64,000 bases of DNA from the NCBI RefSeq assembly GCF_001659605.2, contig NC_035162.2, positions 23,548,661 through 23,612,660 on the forward strand. The letters run 5' to 3'. Within the stretch, counting starts at the first letter, position 1. Each line of letters opens with the position of its first letter. The notes below the pieces were generated by a model, which searched no databases, was not told the DNA's origin, and worked only from the letters and a program-made list of their open reading frames with translations. The DNA comes from Manihot esculenta (taxonomy: Eukaryota > Streptophyta > Magnoliopsida > Malpighiales > Euphorbiaceae). The position numbers and the translations under genes were made by a program. Positions 12,178-25,059 of this stretch are shown here, piece by piece.

Positions 12178-12950
12178 TGATGCGGAACCCTATGGCACAA
12201 GCCTCAAACCCATACGCACAAGTAGATATGGAATCCAAAGATTTGATAAACCCACCTCCTATGGCACCCCACACTTAGAGAAGCTGAAACACCAATAATC
12301 GAAGGATTTAGATGAGAATTTGACAAACGCCACAACGAATAGTTGATAAGTAAGCCAAGATTCCTGATGCAATTGATGAAAGCAAATCCTCACTCTCACT
12401 CAAAGCAATACACGCCAAAGGCATGAAAGAAATTCTGAAAAGTTTGATTAAAAGCTGCCTCTTACAATTGTTTCTTATCCTTATATAGTAAGGAGAAAAA
12501 CAAATAAAACCCTAAGACACTCTTCTTGGGTCTGACTTAAACACCTAAGGCCCAAGCCCAATCACACACTAAAATAACGCATAAGTATTAAAACATAAGC
12601 CCAAAACATGGCCCAACACTCTAAAACTTAAAAGATAAAATATGGCCAGAATACAAGTCCAAACAAAGCTAAAATAAAACAAGTGTTAAATCATAAAAAT
12701 ATAACAAGCCCATCATATCAATGCTGAATAAATTAGACAGCACTATCTCCATTACACACCTTAAGCAAGGTGAGTAGCTTAGGTGTGTCTTCAAGCTTCA
12801 CGAGACATTTGCCAAAGGCAAGCTCAGTCAATTCTTGTGTTACTTGTTCTTGAATGTGTAAGTTAATAGCTGCTTCAAGCTTCTTAGCTTTGCTCCTTGT
12901 CACTGGTCCACTAGGGAGCACCAATGGATCCTTGCTTCCTTGATTCTCAT
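12178..12950 (-). repeat. 5' LTR of the CRM-like element, main part (about 811 bp with 25060-25097)
   Basis: The plus-strand edges are TGATGCGGAA at 12178 and ...CTCAACA at 25097, giving TG...CA termini on the coding strand once the later insertion is removed. A TATA-like TATATAAGG on the minus strand lies near 12479-12493. The outer part encodes the polyprotein tail in frame on the minus strand (SGPVTRSKAKKLEAA, near 12850-12910). In CRM elements the pol frame is known to run into the 3' LTR, so a silent copy in the 5' LTR is expected. A Tekay LTR split this LTR at 12950. Confidence 0.75.
12946..12950. repeat. Site duplication CTCAT of the solo LTR, left copy
   Basis: CTCAT here matches CTCAT at 25055-25059, on either side of the solo LTR termini, so the two halves belong to one insertion. 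Confidence 0.88.
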
Positions 12951-14992
12951 TGTAATACCCGGCTAGACTCCGGTATCGGAATTCCTACCGTCCGGTGGAA
13001 TCTCGGTGTCGAAAACCTCTAGAAGGGTAAAACCATGTTTTCATGAAATGTTTTAATGTGTTTTATGTTTTAAGCATGAAAGAAAATGAGTTGTTGCATG
13101 AAAATAGCCTTGGAGGAAAACTCAGGTTCGGCCGCCGAACCCCAAGTTCGGCCGCCGAACATGTATGCGCTTCGGGAGTGCTTTAGGCCCCCGAAAGCAT
13201 AAGTGAGGGAAGTCCAGGTTCGGCCCCAAACCTCATGTTCGGCCGCCGAACATAGCATGCATGCGGAGGCACGTTCGGCCCCCGAATGTGACCTGGTCAG
13301 CCACCTATAAAAGGGTCCCTTAGCCGAAACGGGTGAGCTTTTCTCCCCATTTTCGGCCAAGGTGAGCTCTCCGCCGTCCCTCACCAATCTCGAGTTTTTT
13401 CCTTCAGATCTTTCAAGATTTTCATGAGTTTCCACCTTGTTTTGAAGATTTTGAGCATTTGAGCAAGTTTTGGAGCTTTGAGGTTCAAAGAAACTCAACC
13501 CCTCCCATCTCCGAGTTTAGGTCGTCTCTCTCTCTATCTTCAAGAGGTAAGAGCCGATCTTAAGCTCATTGCATGTTTTAAGTAAGTTTTAAGTAGATCT
13601 ATGGGGTAGAAATGCATGTTAGGTTATTGTTATGTTTATGGGTATATGTTGTGTTTATGAACAATGTGGATGTTTGATGTATTGTAGATGGGGTTTAAGT
13701 TAGTTGAAGCCCCTAGGAGCTTGTATGCTTGAGTATGCATGTTGTAGAATAGGAAAAAATGCATGTTTGGAAGGTTTGGGAGGCATTTGTGCATGAGGAG
13801 CTGAAGTTTTTGCCCTTTGGCAGAAACCAGGTTCGGCAGCCGAAGGACTTTCGGCAGCCAAACATGGCTGGGAGGCAAGCCTTTCGGCTGCCGAAGCCTG
13901 CCCCCAAAAAGAGACTTTCGTCTCTGGAGGGCACTTTTGGCCGCCGAAGGTGCCGCCGAACCTGCCTGACTTTCGGCTCTGGAGGGACTTTCGGCCGCCG
14001 AAGGTGCCGCCGAAAGTGCCCTGTGCAGCCCTCCTTTGCATGTTTTTCCATGATGTTTTGAGGTGTTTTAAGGGGATTTTTGGGGAGTATTTTAGAGTCA
14101 TGTTCTAGTATGTTTGGTCCCTCATTTGAGTCCACCTGTGTAGGTTCGGACCCGAGGAACCGAGGACCCCAGCAGTGAGTTCAGCTGCTTCGGTGTTGTC
14201 AGAGTCAGCCAGAGGTGAGTGGAACTAAACTTAATCTTTTAAATTGAGAAATTAAATGTTTATCATGTTTCATGCATCATGAGTATGCAATAGGATGATT
14301 GCATTAGATTTCACGAATATGTTGCATTGCATTCTTTATTGTTGATGTGGGTGAATGTTGGATGACCCAATTAGTCCCTGAGGGAAGACCAGGACCCCAT
14401 TCTACGGCCTGGCACGGGAATGAAAGACCAAGACCCCATTCTACGGCCTGGCACGGATATGGGACTCGAAGACCAGGAGCCCAGAGGAGGCCCTGGGGTA
14501 ATGGTAAGAAATGTATGATATGACAGGAAGACCAGGACCCCATGCTACGGCCTGGCACAAATGATGCTGGGACTATTTGGTGACAAGTTCACCCAACCCT
14601 TATGTGAATTGTCTGTGTTATGGTGCATTTCATTGGAGCATGTTTGTTAATATGTTTTTATGGTTCTACTCACTGGGCTTTTTTAGCTCACCCCTCTCCC
14701 TTTAACCCCCAGGCTTGCAGGTACAGGATAGAGCAGGAGGTCGGATAGAGTAAAGTCATGGTTATGTAATAGCTAGCAGTGGACATGATTAAATTGTAAT
14801 ATAATGTCTTATACAGTTATGATATGTAATGGTGATGTATTGAGGTTTAGAAATTGTGCTTGACCGAGTTTGTATAGTAACCCCTTTTGATACATGATCT
14901 ATAGAATGTTTTATGATGTTTATGTTCAACCAAGCTTAATTCATGTATGTTATGATACCCCATTGGAGCATTTGACGAGGGCTTCAGTGTGT

Positions 14993-17205
14993 TGTAATAC
15001 CCGGCTAGACTCCGGTATCGGAATTCCTACCGTCCGGTGGAATCTCGGATGTCGGAAACCTCTAGAAGGGTAAAACCATGTTTTCATGAAATGTTTTAAT
15101 GTTTTTGACGATTTTGAATGAAAAGAAAATGAGTTTTTGAATAAAAAACAATCTTGGAGGAAAGCTCAGGTTCGGCCGCCGAACCTCAAGTTCGGCCGCC
15201 GAACATGGCATGCATGCGGAGGCACATTCGGCCCCCGAACGTGGCCTGGCCAGCCACTATAAAAGGGTCCCTTAGCTGAAAACGGGCGAGCTTTTCCCCA
15301 TTTTCGGCCAAGGTGAGCCCTCTGCCGTCCCTCACCGATTTTTGATGTTTTTCCTCTAGATCTTTCAAGTTTTTCACTTGTTTTAACTTTGTTTTGAAGA
15401 TTTGAGCTTTTGAGCAAAGTTTTGGAGCTTTGAGGTTCAAGAACTCGAATCTCTCCCAACTCCAAGTTTGGTCGCCTCTACTCTCGATCTTCAAGAGGTA
15501 AGAGTCGATCTCTAGCTTATATTATGTTTTAAGTAAGTTTTATGAAGTTCATGGGGGTAGAATGCATGTTTAGGTTATAGTTATGTTTATGGGTATAAAT
15601 GTATGTTCATGAACAATGTGGCTTGCAAATGCTTGTGTATGTGTGTTGTAGTTGGGGTTTAAGTTAGTTTGAGACCCCTAGGAGCTTGTGTACATGTTTT
15701 GGTTGAGCTAAATGCATGATGGTATGAATTTGAGGCGGTTATGCATGTTTGAACCAAGTTTCTGCCCTTTGGGAGAAACCAGGTTCGGCAGCCGAAGGGA
15801 CTTTCGGCCGCCGAACCCTCTTGTGGAGGCAGCATTCGGCTGCCGAAACTTGCCCTCGAAAGAGGACTTTCGCCTCTGTCTGGGAGTTTCGGCCGCCGAA
15901 AGTGCCGCCGAACATGCATGAGTTTCGTCTCTGTCTGGGAGTTTCGGCCGCCGAAGGTGCCGCCGAACCTGCCTGACTTTCTGCTCTGGAGGGACTTTCG
16001 GCCGCCGAACCTGCCGCCGAAAGTGCCCTGTCTAGGCCTCCTTTGCATGTTTTTCTATGGATGTTTTGAGATGTTTTAGGGGGTTTTTGGGAGATGTTTT
16101 TAGAGTTATGTTCTAGATGTTGGTCCCTCATTTGAGTCCACCTGTGTAGGTTCGAACCCGAGGAACTGAGGACCTCAGCAGTGAGTCAGCTGCTTCAGTC
16201 AGTGTCAGAGCTAGCCAGAGGTGAGTGGAATGACTCTTATGTTTTTTCTTAAATAAAGAAATCAGTTTTGGGCATGTTCATGCATCACGGATGCCATGTG
16301 ATATCTTAGGTTGTTTGCATTAGAAATCACGAATATGTTGCATTGCATAATATGTTGTGGATGGGGATGAATGTTGAATGATCCGTTAGCCCTCATATGT
16401 TATGACATGATGATATGATATGGAAGTCCAGGTGTGGCCTGCACTACGCCCCTGGCACTATGTAAGAGAAAGACCGGACGTGGCCTGCACTACGCCCCCG
16501 GCACCATGGAATATGTATGTTATGTTATGTTATGTATAAGAGAAAGACCAGGTGTGGCCTGCACTACGCCCCTGGCATGATTGGAATATGTAGAGGGCTA
16601 AATGGTGACAAGTTCATCCTTGATATGATTAGTTGTGATGTGATGCATTTCATGTTATCATATGTTTTAAATGCTTTACTATTCTGCTCACTGGGCTCTA
16701 GTAGCTCACCCCTCTCCCAATTTCCCTAGGTTTGCAGGTACGGGTTAGACAGAGAAGTCAAGAAGAGTAATGAAGTCATATGTATGTAATAGTTAGAATG
16801 TGGACATGACAGATTGTATAATGATGTATAGATATGTAATGTAAGGATATTAAGGTTAGAAGTGTGCTTGACCATAGTATGATGTAATCCCTTTTTGAAA
16901 CATGATCTTAATGTTATTAATGTCCATGTTTAGCCAACTCAACACTTGTTATGCCACCCATTGGGGGCATTGATGAGATCCCACAGAGGGGTCAAGTTTA
17001 TGATTATGTTCAGTGCATGCACAGGTTGAGTTTGGTGTATGTTAGAATGTATGAAAGAAAAGTTTTAATTTTTATGTATGATTGTTGATCATGTATGGGA
17101 TTAAACAGGTTTACAGGTTGCATGTCAGGCTTGCTACGGGTCCCGGCGGCCTTAAGCCGATCTGGATCCTAGCGCCGGTAGCGGTCCGATTTTCGGGTCG
17201 TTACA
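14993..17205 (+). repeat. 5' LTR of Tekay copy 2 (2213 bp)
   Basis: Starts TGTAATACCC, ends GGTCGTTACA. TATA near 15258-15267, upstream palindromic motifs near 15170-15205, a downstream cluster at about 15785-16020, hairpin modules at 16426-16577, and donor/acceptor-like sites at 15498, 16149, 16221 and 16737. It lacks one 92-bp repeat unit that the 3' LTR keeps at about 22721-22812. Confidence 0.93.
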
Positions 17206-17208
17206 GAA

Positions 17209-17220
17209 TGGTATCAGAGC
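17209..17220 (+). other. Primer binding site (initiator tRNA-Met) of Tekay copy 2
   Basis: TGGTATCAGAGC begins three bases after the 5' LTR end and is complementary to the 3' end of initiator tRNA-Met. Confidence 0.9.
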
Positions 17221-17455
17221 CCTAGGTTCATATGGTCGGACCTAGAGTGTCGGGCTCATAGATGTTATAGAAGGTCAATCACAATAGGAAAGGTCATGTC
17301 CACTAGGATAGGATGTGGAGTCCTGTCTTTCATGATGATGTGAAATGCTATGATATGAAGGATATGCTATGATGTGTGATGCGGGTTCATGTGTGCCCAC
17401 ATGAACCATATGATGCTAATGTTTATGTGATGTGTACTGTTTTTCAGAAAACAGG

Positions 17456-20400
17456 ATGAGAGGAACTCGTCGATCAGCAAGATTGACTGGAGTACCACCC
17501 GAGGATGAGGGCATGAGCGCCCGTCCTCCAGCATTGCCTAGGGCAATGTCTAGTGGGTCTAGCAGAGAAAGAGCAGTAAGAGACCCTAGAAGGTCTTTGG
17601 ATCTGGGTAGAAGCAGATCAGTCAGAGGAACAGTTCAAGGAGGAGCATCAGAGGACATGGGGGATGATATGGACGTAGAGCAGAGAAGGGATGGCAGTTT
17701 GGGAGTTAGCATGTCAGAAGAAGGAATGGGAGAATCCCAAGGAGGCACTCAGGCCTCGGGATTCGTTCAGCCACCTTACTACCCACCCTTCTCACAAAAC
17801 CCTGGGTATTCGATGGGAGGCACATCGGATTACCATAGCTTTAGCCCTTATCCCACACAGATGCCATACCCACCTTATTATCCACCATACCCTCAGTACC
17901 CAATGTATCCACCTCCACCTTACTATCCAAATCCAGCAAACCCTACCCCAGGGGATGCTGCACCACCTCCTCCAGCAGAACCAGCAGCCCCAGTTACCCA
18001 ACCTCCTAGACCTAGCTCAGCCAGTGGGAGCAAGGCCAAGATGACTGACTACATGAAGTTGGGTGCTCCCCAGTATGAAAAAGGGGATGACCCGTTTGTG
18101 TATCTGGAGAGGGTCAAGGTGATCACAGATGAGATTGGGGCTGATGATAGTAGAGCCATTCAGATGGTTGTGTTCACACTTAAGTGCAAAAAGGCACGAG
18201 AGTGGTTCAAGAATTATGTGAACCCGAAAGTGGATAGCATGTCTTGGGAGGAGTTTGCAAACGAGTTTGCAGGATGGGCTTTTCCAGATAGTTCAAGGGA
18301 GCTGAAAATGATTGAGTTCGAGCAGTTGAGGCAGACGGATGAGATGGGTGTAGAGGAGTTCACAGACAGGTTCTTGGAGTTATTGCCGTTTGCAGGGCAA
18401 AACCTTGATTCAGATCAGAAAAGGTCAAGGAGGTATATCATGAAACTCCACTCCAGATATTCCTCCTTGATCCAGTCAGCAGATAGGGAGAGCTTCCATG
18501 CCATAGTGGATATGGCCCGGAAAATGGAGGCCAGTGCCATCGTTCAGGGGTCAGTTAAATAGTCAGTGGCACAGCCTTCTGGTTCTAAGACCCCAGGCTC
18601 TTCTTCAATGAGTGCAGCAACTTCAGGTAGCAAGAAGTGGGACAGAGGTCCCAGGAAGTCTAAGAAGAACAAGTTCTGGAACAAGGTTAAGTCCAGTCTG
18701 GGACTAGGGAGTGGCTCAAGCTCTGGTGCGGATAATGCAGTTTGTGCAAGGTGTGGTAAGCCACACAGAGGAGTATGTCGGTTTGGGACGACTGCCTGTT
18801 ACAGATGTGGTCAGGAGGGGCATATGTCTCGAGACTGTCCAAGAGCGGCCCCGATGGCTCAGTCCCAGCAGACAGCTTCAGGTAGTGTAGCGCAGCCAGC
18901 AGCTCCAGCCATGACTCAGGCCAGTGGCAGAGGCAGAGGGAGAGGGGCAGCCTCTTCTTCAGCGGGTTTCAGAGGTGAAGGTCCATCAGCTCCAGCACGG
19001 ATCTTCACGATGACTCAGCAGGAGGCAGATGCATCTAACACCGTGGTGGCAGGTAATTTAGTCATTGGTTGTTCAGATGTGTATGCCTTGATGGACCCTG
19101 GCGCATCTCATTCTTTTATTGCACCGAGAGCCGTCCAGAGGTTAGGGTTGATGATCTCTGAGTTAGAGTGTCCTCTCTGGGTCAGTGGATCCAAGTGTGA
19201 TCCATCAGTGGCAGAGTCAGTCTACCAGTGTAGTCCTGTGTTTGTTGAGAGAAGATGCTTGTCCGCCGACCTTGTGGTTCTAGATTTGACAGATTTTGAC
19301 GTCATTCTAGGGATGGACTGGTTATCTACCCATGGTGCTACCTTGGACTGCAGGGACAAGGTAGTCAGGTTCAGAGGTCAGGATGGGTCAGAGGTCGTCT
19401 TCAGAGGAGACAGGAGGGGTACACCTAGAGGTCTGATATCAGCTCTTCAGGCTCGTAGGTTGCTTAGGAGGGGATGTCAGGGGTATTTGGCTCATGTGAG
19501 AGAGCTTAGCAGTCAGGTTAGAGAGCCCGCCTCGGTGCCAGTGGTTAGAGAGTTTCTAGACGTCTTCCCAGACGAGCTGCCAGGTTTACCACCTGCTAGG
19601 GAGATAGAGTTCGAGATAGAATTGATGCCTGGAACCCGACCGATCTCTATCCCTCCCTACAGGATGGCTCCAGCCGAGTTGAAAGAATTGAAAGAACAGT
19701 TGCAAGAGCTAGTAGACAAGGGCTTCATCCGACCGAGTACCTCACCTTGGGGTGCTCCAGTCTTGTTTGTCAGAAAGAAGGATGGATCCCTTAGACTTTG
19801 TATCGACTATAGACAGTTGAACAAAGTCACTACCAAGAACAAGTACCCTTTGCCTAGGATCGACGATCTATTCGACCAGCTAGCAGGAGCGGGTTGTTTC
19901 TCCAAAATAGATCTAAGATCGGGGTACCATCAGCTGAGGATCAGAGATGAGGACGTGCCAAAGACGGCTTTCAGGACCAGATATGGGCATTTTGAGTTCC
20001 TTGTAATGCCGTTCGGGTTAACCAACGCCCCTGTAGCATTCATGGACCTCATGAACAGAGTGTTTAGCCAGTACCTGGATCACTTTGTTATTGTCTTCAT
20101 AGATGATATCTTAGTGTATTCCAGGAATGCAGAGGAGCATGCCCATCATCTACGGTTGGTTTTGCAGACCTTGAGGGAACATGGCTTGTATGCCAAGTTC
20201 TCTAAGTGTGAGTTCTGGCTGAGGAGCATTTCGTTCTTGGGGCATGTAGTGTCAGAGAATGGGATAGAGGTGGACCCCAAGAAGACAAAAACTGTGGCTA
20301 ACTGGCCTAGACCCACTTCAGTGACGGAGATCAGGAGTTTCTTGGGTTTGGCAGGTTACTACAGGAGGTTCGTTAAGGACTTCTCGAAAATAGCAGCTCC

Positions 20401-22420
20401 TCTGACCAGACTAACCAGGAAGAATCAGAAGTTTCTGTGGACCGACCAGTGCGAAGAGAGTTTTGAAGAGCTTAAGAAGAGGTTGACTTCAGCACTAGTT
20501 TTAGCTCTGCCATCTAGTGATGAGGACTTTACAGTCTTTTGTGATGCGTCCCGTGTGGGACTGGGTTGTGTACTGATGCAGAATGAGAGGGTGATTGCTT
20601 ATGCTTCTAGGCAGCTAAAGAAGCATGAGTTGAATTACCCCACACATGACCTTGAGATGGCAGCGGTAATCTTTGCACTCAAGATGTGGAGGCACTACCT
20701 CTATGGGGTAAAATGTGAGATCTTCACAGATCATAAAAGCCTGCAGTACATCCTGAGTCAAAGAGATTTGAACTTGAGACAGAGGAGATGGGTGGAGTTG
20801 CTGAGTGACTATGATTGCAAGATTCAGTATCATCCGGGTAAGGCAAATGTCGTGGCAGACGCCCTAAGCCGGAAGTCACTAGGCAGTCTATCCCACATCA
20901 CGGCAGGGAGGAGACCAGTGGTGAAGGAGTTTTACAAGCTCATTGATGAAGGTCTACAGTTGGAGTTGTCTGGTACCGGTGCTTTAGTGGCCCAGATGAG
21001 AGTGACACCTGTGTTTCAGGAGCAAGTGGCTCAGAAACAGCATGAGGATCCAGAGTTAGTGAAGATTGCCAGGACTGTTCAGTCAGGCAAAGACAGAGAG
21101 TTCAGATTTGACAGTAAGGGGATCCTCCGCTATGGGAGTCGTTTGTGTGTACCAGATGACATAGGGCTAAAAGGAGACATTATGAGGGAGGCTCATAATG
21201 CAAGATACAGCGTTCACCCGGGAGCCACCAAGATGTATCAAGATTTGAAGAAAGTTTATTGGTGGCCAGCGATGAAGAAAGAAGTGGCACAGTTTGTGTC
21301 AGCCTGCGAAGTGTGTCAGAGGGTGAAGCTGGAACATCAGAAGCCGGCTGGAATGCTTAACCCGCTACCTATTCCAGAGTGGAAATGGGAGAATATAGCT
21401 ATGGACTTCGTAGTGGGGTTACCAGCAGCGTCCAACAGATTGGACTCCATATGGGTGATTGTGGACAGACTCACCAAATCTGCTCACTTCATCCCTGTCA
21501 GGAGTGGCTACTCTGTGGACAAGTTGGCACAGGTATATGTGGATGAGATCGTCAGGCTGCATGGGGTTCCGATTTCGATAGTGTCGGATAGAGGGCCCCA
21601 GTTCACCTCCAGGTTTTGGCGGAGTCTGCAGAATGCCATGGGTACTAGACTGGATTTCAGTACTGCCTTCCACCCCCAGACGGACGGACAGTCCGAAAGG
21701 ACCATCCAGACTATCGAGGATATGCTTAGAATGTGTGTGCTGGACTTTGGCTGTTCTTGGAGGCAGCATCTACCTTTGGTGGAGTTTGCCTACAATAACA
21801 GCCATCATGCTAGCATCGGGATGGCTCCATATGAAGCTTTATATGGGAGGAAGTGCAGGTCACCTGTTTGCTGGGAAGAAGTTGGAGAAAAGGCCTTGGC
21901 AGGGCCTGAGCTAGTAGAGATCACCAGCAGGGTGGTACCCCTAATCAGAGAGAGAATCAAGACTGCTGCAAGCAGACAGAAGAGTTATGCAGACATCCGC
22001 AGAAGACAGGTAGAGTTTCAGGAGGGGGATCTGGTATTGCTCAAGGTGTCTCCAATGAAAGGAGTGGTTCGTTTTGGGAAGAAAGGTAAACTAGCTCCAC
22101 GATACATCGGACCCTTTGAAATCTTGCAGAAGATTGGGAATGTGTCGTACAAGCTAGATTTGCCTGCTTCAATGGCAAGGATCCATCCGGTTTTCCATGT
22201 TTCAATGTTGAGGAAATTTGTGTCAGATCCGGGCAAGGTTCTTAGTGAGCCTGATGTGGAGATCCAAGAGGATCTCACCTATGTTGAGCAGCCAGTGCGG
22301 ATCATAGACACCCAGATCAGAAAGCTGAGAAACAAGGAAATACCGATGGTGAAAGTCCTATGGAACCACCACAATATGGAAGAGTGCACCTGGGAGACAC
22401 GGGAGTCCATGCTCCAGTAA
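17456..22420 (+). pseudogene. Gag-Pol polyprotein of Tekay copy 2, stop codon in Gag and early C-terminal stop
   Basis: I chose ATG 17456 ([12 protein letters not shown]) because it is conserved in copy 3 and follows a strong acceptor-like TGTTTTTCAG at 17438-17447. The frame has one internal stop, TAG at 18560-18562, where copies 1 and 3 have CAG; the rest is open to TAA at 22418-22420. That TAA also replaces a glutamine codon and removes the last few residues (the family ends QYPHLF). Features in order: Tyr/Pro-rich N-terminal stretch (about 17770-17990), Gag domain (18050-18500), zinc knuckle [15 protein letters not shown] (about 18797-18841), protease [21 protein letters not shown] (about 20097-20122), RNase H, integrase and chromodomain. 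Confidence 0.93.
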
Positions 22421-22530
22421 TACCCTTATCTTTTCTGAGGTTGTTTCCCTGTGAGTTTTATGTGTTTTATGTGTATGATGTGTATATGCCATGCTATGTG
22501 TTAGTTGAGGAACATTCGGGGACGAATGTT

Positions 22531-22546
22531 CTTAAGGGGGGGAGAA
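22531..22546 (+). other. Polypurine tract of Tekay copy 2
   Basis: CTTAAGGGGGGGAGAA lies directly before the 3' LTR start at 22547. Confidence 0.85.
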
Positions 22547-24850
22547 TGTAATACCCGGCTAGACTCCGGTATCGGAATTCCTACCGTCTGGTGGAATCTC
22601 GGATGTCGAAAACCTCTAGAAGGGTAAAACCATGTTTTCATGAAATGTTTTAATGTTTTTGACGATTTTGAATGAAAAGAAAATGAGTTTTTGAATAAAA
22701 ACAATATTGGAGGAAAGCTCAGGTTCGGCCGCCGAACCTCAAGTTCGGCCGCCGAACATGCATGCGTTGCGGGTGTGCTTTAGGCCCCCGAAAGCATAAG
22801 TGAGGGAAGTCCAGGTTCGGCCACCGAACCTCAAGTTTGGCCGCCGAACATGGCATGCATGCGGAGGCACATTCGGCCCCCGAACGTGGCCTGGCCAGCC
22901 ACTATAAAAGGGTCCCTTAGCCGAAAACGGGCGAGCTTTTCCCCATTTTCGGCCAAGGTGAGCCCTCCGCCGTCCCTCACCGATTTTTGATGTTTTTCCT
23001 CTAAATCTTTCAAGTTTTTCACTTGTTTTAACTTTGTTTTGAAGATTTGAGCTTTTGAGCAAAGTTTTGGAGCTTTGAGGTTCAAGAACTCGAATCTCTC
23101 CCAACTCCAAGTTTGGTCGCCTCTACTCTCGATCTTCAAGAGGTAAGAGTCGATCTCTAGCTTATATTATGTTTTAAGTAAGTTTTATGAAGTTCATGGG
23201 GGTAGAATGCATGTTTAGGTTATAGTTATGTTTATGGGTATAAATGTATGTTCATGAACAATGTGGCTTGCAAATGCTTGTGTATGTGTGTTGTAGTTGG
23301 GGTTTAAGTTAGTTTGAGACCCCTAGGAGCTTGTGTGCATGTTTTGGTTGAGCTGAATGCATGATGGTATGAATTTGAGGCGGTTATGCATGTTTGAACC
23401 AAGTTTCTGCCCTTTGGGAGAAACCAGGTTCGGCAGCAGAAGGGACTTTCGGCCGCCGAACCCTCTTGTGGAGGCAGCATTCGGCTGCCGAAGCTTGCCC
23501 CCGAAAGAGGACTTTCGCCTCTGTCTGGGAGTTTCGGCCGCCGAAAGTGCCGCCGAACATGCATGAGTTTCGTCTCTGTCTGGGAGTTTCGGCCGCCGAA
23601 GGTGCCGCCGAACCTGCCTGACTTTCGGCTGTGGAGGGACTTTCGGCCGCCGAACCTGCCGCCAAAAGTGCCCTGTCTAGGCCTCCTTTGCATGTTCTTC
23701 TATGGATGTTTTGAGATGTTTTAGGGGGTTTTTGGGAGATGTTTTTAGAGTTATGTTCTAGATGTTGGTCCCTCATTTGAGTCCACCTGTGTAGGTTCGG
23801 ACCCGAGGAACTGAGGACCTCAGCAGTGAGTCAGCTGCTTCAGTCAGTGTCAGAGCTAGCCAGAGGTGAGTGGAATGACTCTTATGTTTTTTCTTAAATA
23901 AATAAATCAGTTTTGGGCATGTTCATGCATCACGGATGCCATGTGATATTTTAGGTTTTTTGCATTAGAAATCACGAATATGTTGCATTGCATAATATGT
24001 TGTGGATGGGGATGAATGTTGAATGATCCGTTAGCCCTCATATGTTATGACATGATGATATGATATGGAAGTCCAGGTGTGGCCTGCACTACGCCCCTGG
24101 CACTATGTAAGAGAAAGACCGGACGTGGCCTGCACTACGCCCCCGGCACCATGGAATATGTATGTTATGTTATGTTATGTATAAGAGAAAGACCAGGTGT
24201 GGCCTGCACTACGCCCCTGGCATGATTGGAATATGTAGAGGGCTAAATGGTGACAAGTTCATCCTTGATATGATTAGTTGTGATGTGATGCATTTCATGT
24301 TATCATATGTTTTAAATGCTTTACTATTCTGCTCACTGGGCTCTAGTAGCTCACCCCTCTCCCAATTTCCCTAGGTTTGCAGGTACGGGTTAGACAGAGA
24401 AGTCAAGAAGAGTAATGAAGTCATATGTATGTAATAGTTAGAATGTGGACATGACAGATTGTATAATGATGTATAGATATGTAATGTAAGGATATTAAGG
24501 TTAGAAGTGTGCTTGACCATAGTATGATGTAATCCCTTTTTGAAACATGATCTTAATGTTATTGATGTCCATGTTTAGCCAACTCAACACTTGTTATGCC
24601 ACCCATTGGGGGTATTGATGAGATTCCACAGAGGGGTCAAGTTTATGATTATGTTCAGTGCATGCACAGGTTAAGTTTGGTGTATGTTAGAATGTATGAA
24701 AGAAAAGTTTTAATTTTTATGTATGATTGTTGATCATGTATGAGATTAAACAGGTTTACAGGTTGCATGTCAGGCTTGCTACGGGTCCCGGCGGCCTTAC
24801 GCCGATCTGGATCCTAGCGCCGGTAGCGGTCCGATTTTCGGGTCGTTACA
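22547..24850 (+). repeat. 3' LTR of Tekay copy 2 (2304 bp)
   Basis: Same termini and internal order as the 5' LTR at 14993-17205, but 91 bp longer because it retains both upstream motif units (starting near 22721 and 22813). TATA near 22903-22912, downstream motif cluster about 23430-23665. Confidence 0.93.
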
Positions 24851-24855
24851 TGTGT
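24851..24855. repeat. Site duplication TGTGT of copy 2, right copy
   Basis: Matches TGTGT at 14988-14992 immediately before the 5' LTR. Confidence 0.88.
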
Positions 24856-25059
24856 GGTTTATGTTATGTTACGAGTATGCACAGGTTGAGTTTGGTTTAT
24901 GGAAAGGAAAAATTTACAGGTTTTTGAGTGTGTATGATCATGTATGGGATTTGAAAGGTTCACAGGTTATATGTCATGCTTGCTACGGGTCCCGGCGACC
25001 TTAAATCGATCTGGATCCTAGCACCGGTAGCGGTCCGATTTTCAGATCGTTTCACTCAT

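Larger units (their letters stand above)
14993..24850 (+). mobile_element. Ty3/gypsy Tekay-type chromovirus, copy 2, complete (9858 bp)
   Basis: Full length: 5' LTR 14993-17205, PBS 17209-17220, gag-pol 17456-22420, PPT before 22547, 3' LTR 22547-24850. It is flanked by TGTGT at 14988-14992 and 24851-24855. The insertion target is the Tekay solo LTR, so this family inserted into itself. The two LTRs differ at roughly 25-30 positions by eye plus a 91-bp length difference, so it is older than copy 3. Two stop codons make it probably non-autonomous. Confidence 0.95.
12951..25054 (+). mobile_element. Tekay-family solo LTR, split by copy 2 (12951-14992 and 24856-25054)
   Basis: It starts TGTAATACCCGGCTAG at 12951 and ends at 25054 with a mutated ...GATCGTTTCA. 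It is flanked by CTCAT at 12946-12950 and 25055-25059, a perfect 5-bp site duplication. With copy 2 and one TGTGT removed it is about 2241 bp, one LTR with no internal region. The parent element was therefore lost by LTR-LTR recombination. It is a diverged LTR variant: its hairpin modules near 14385-14560 read ACCCCATTCTACGGCC rather than the copy 1 or copy 2 versions. Confidence 0.9.
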
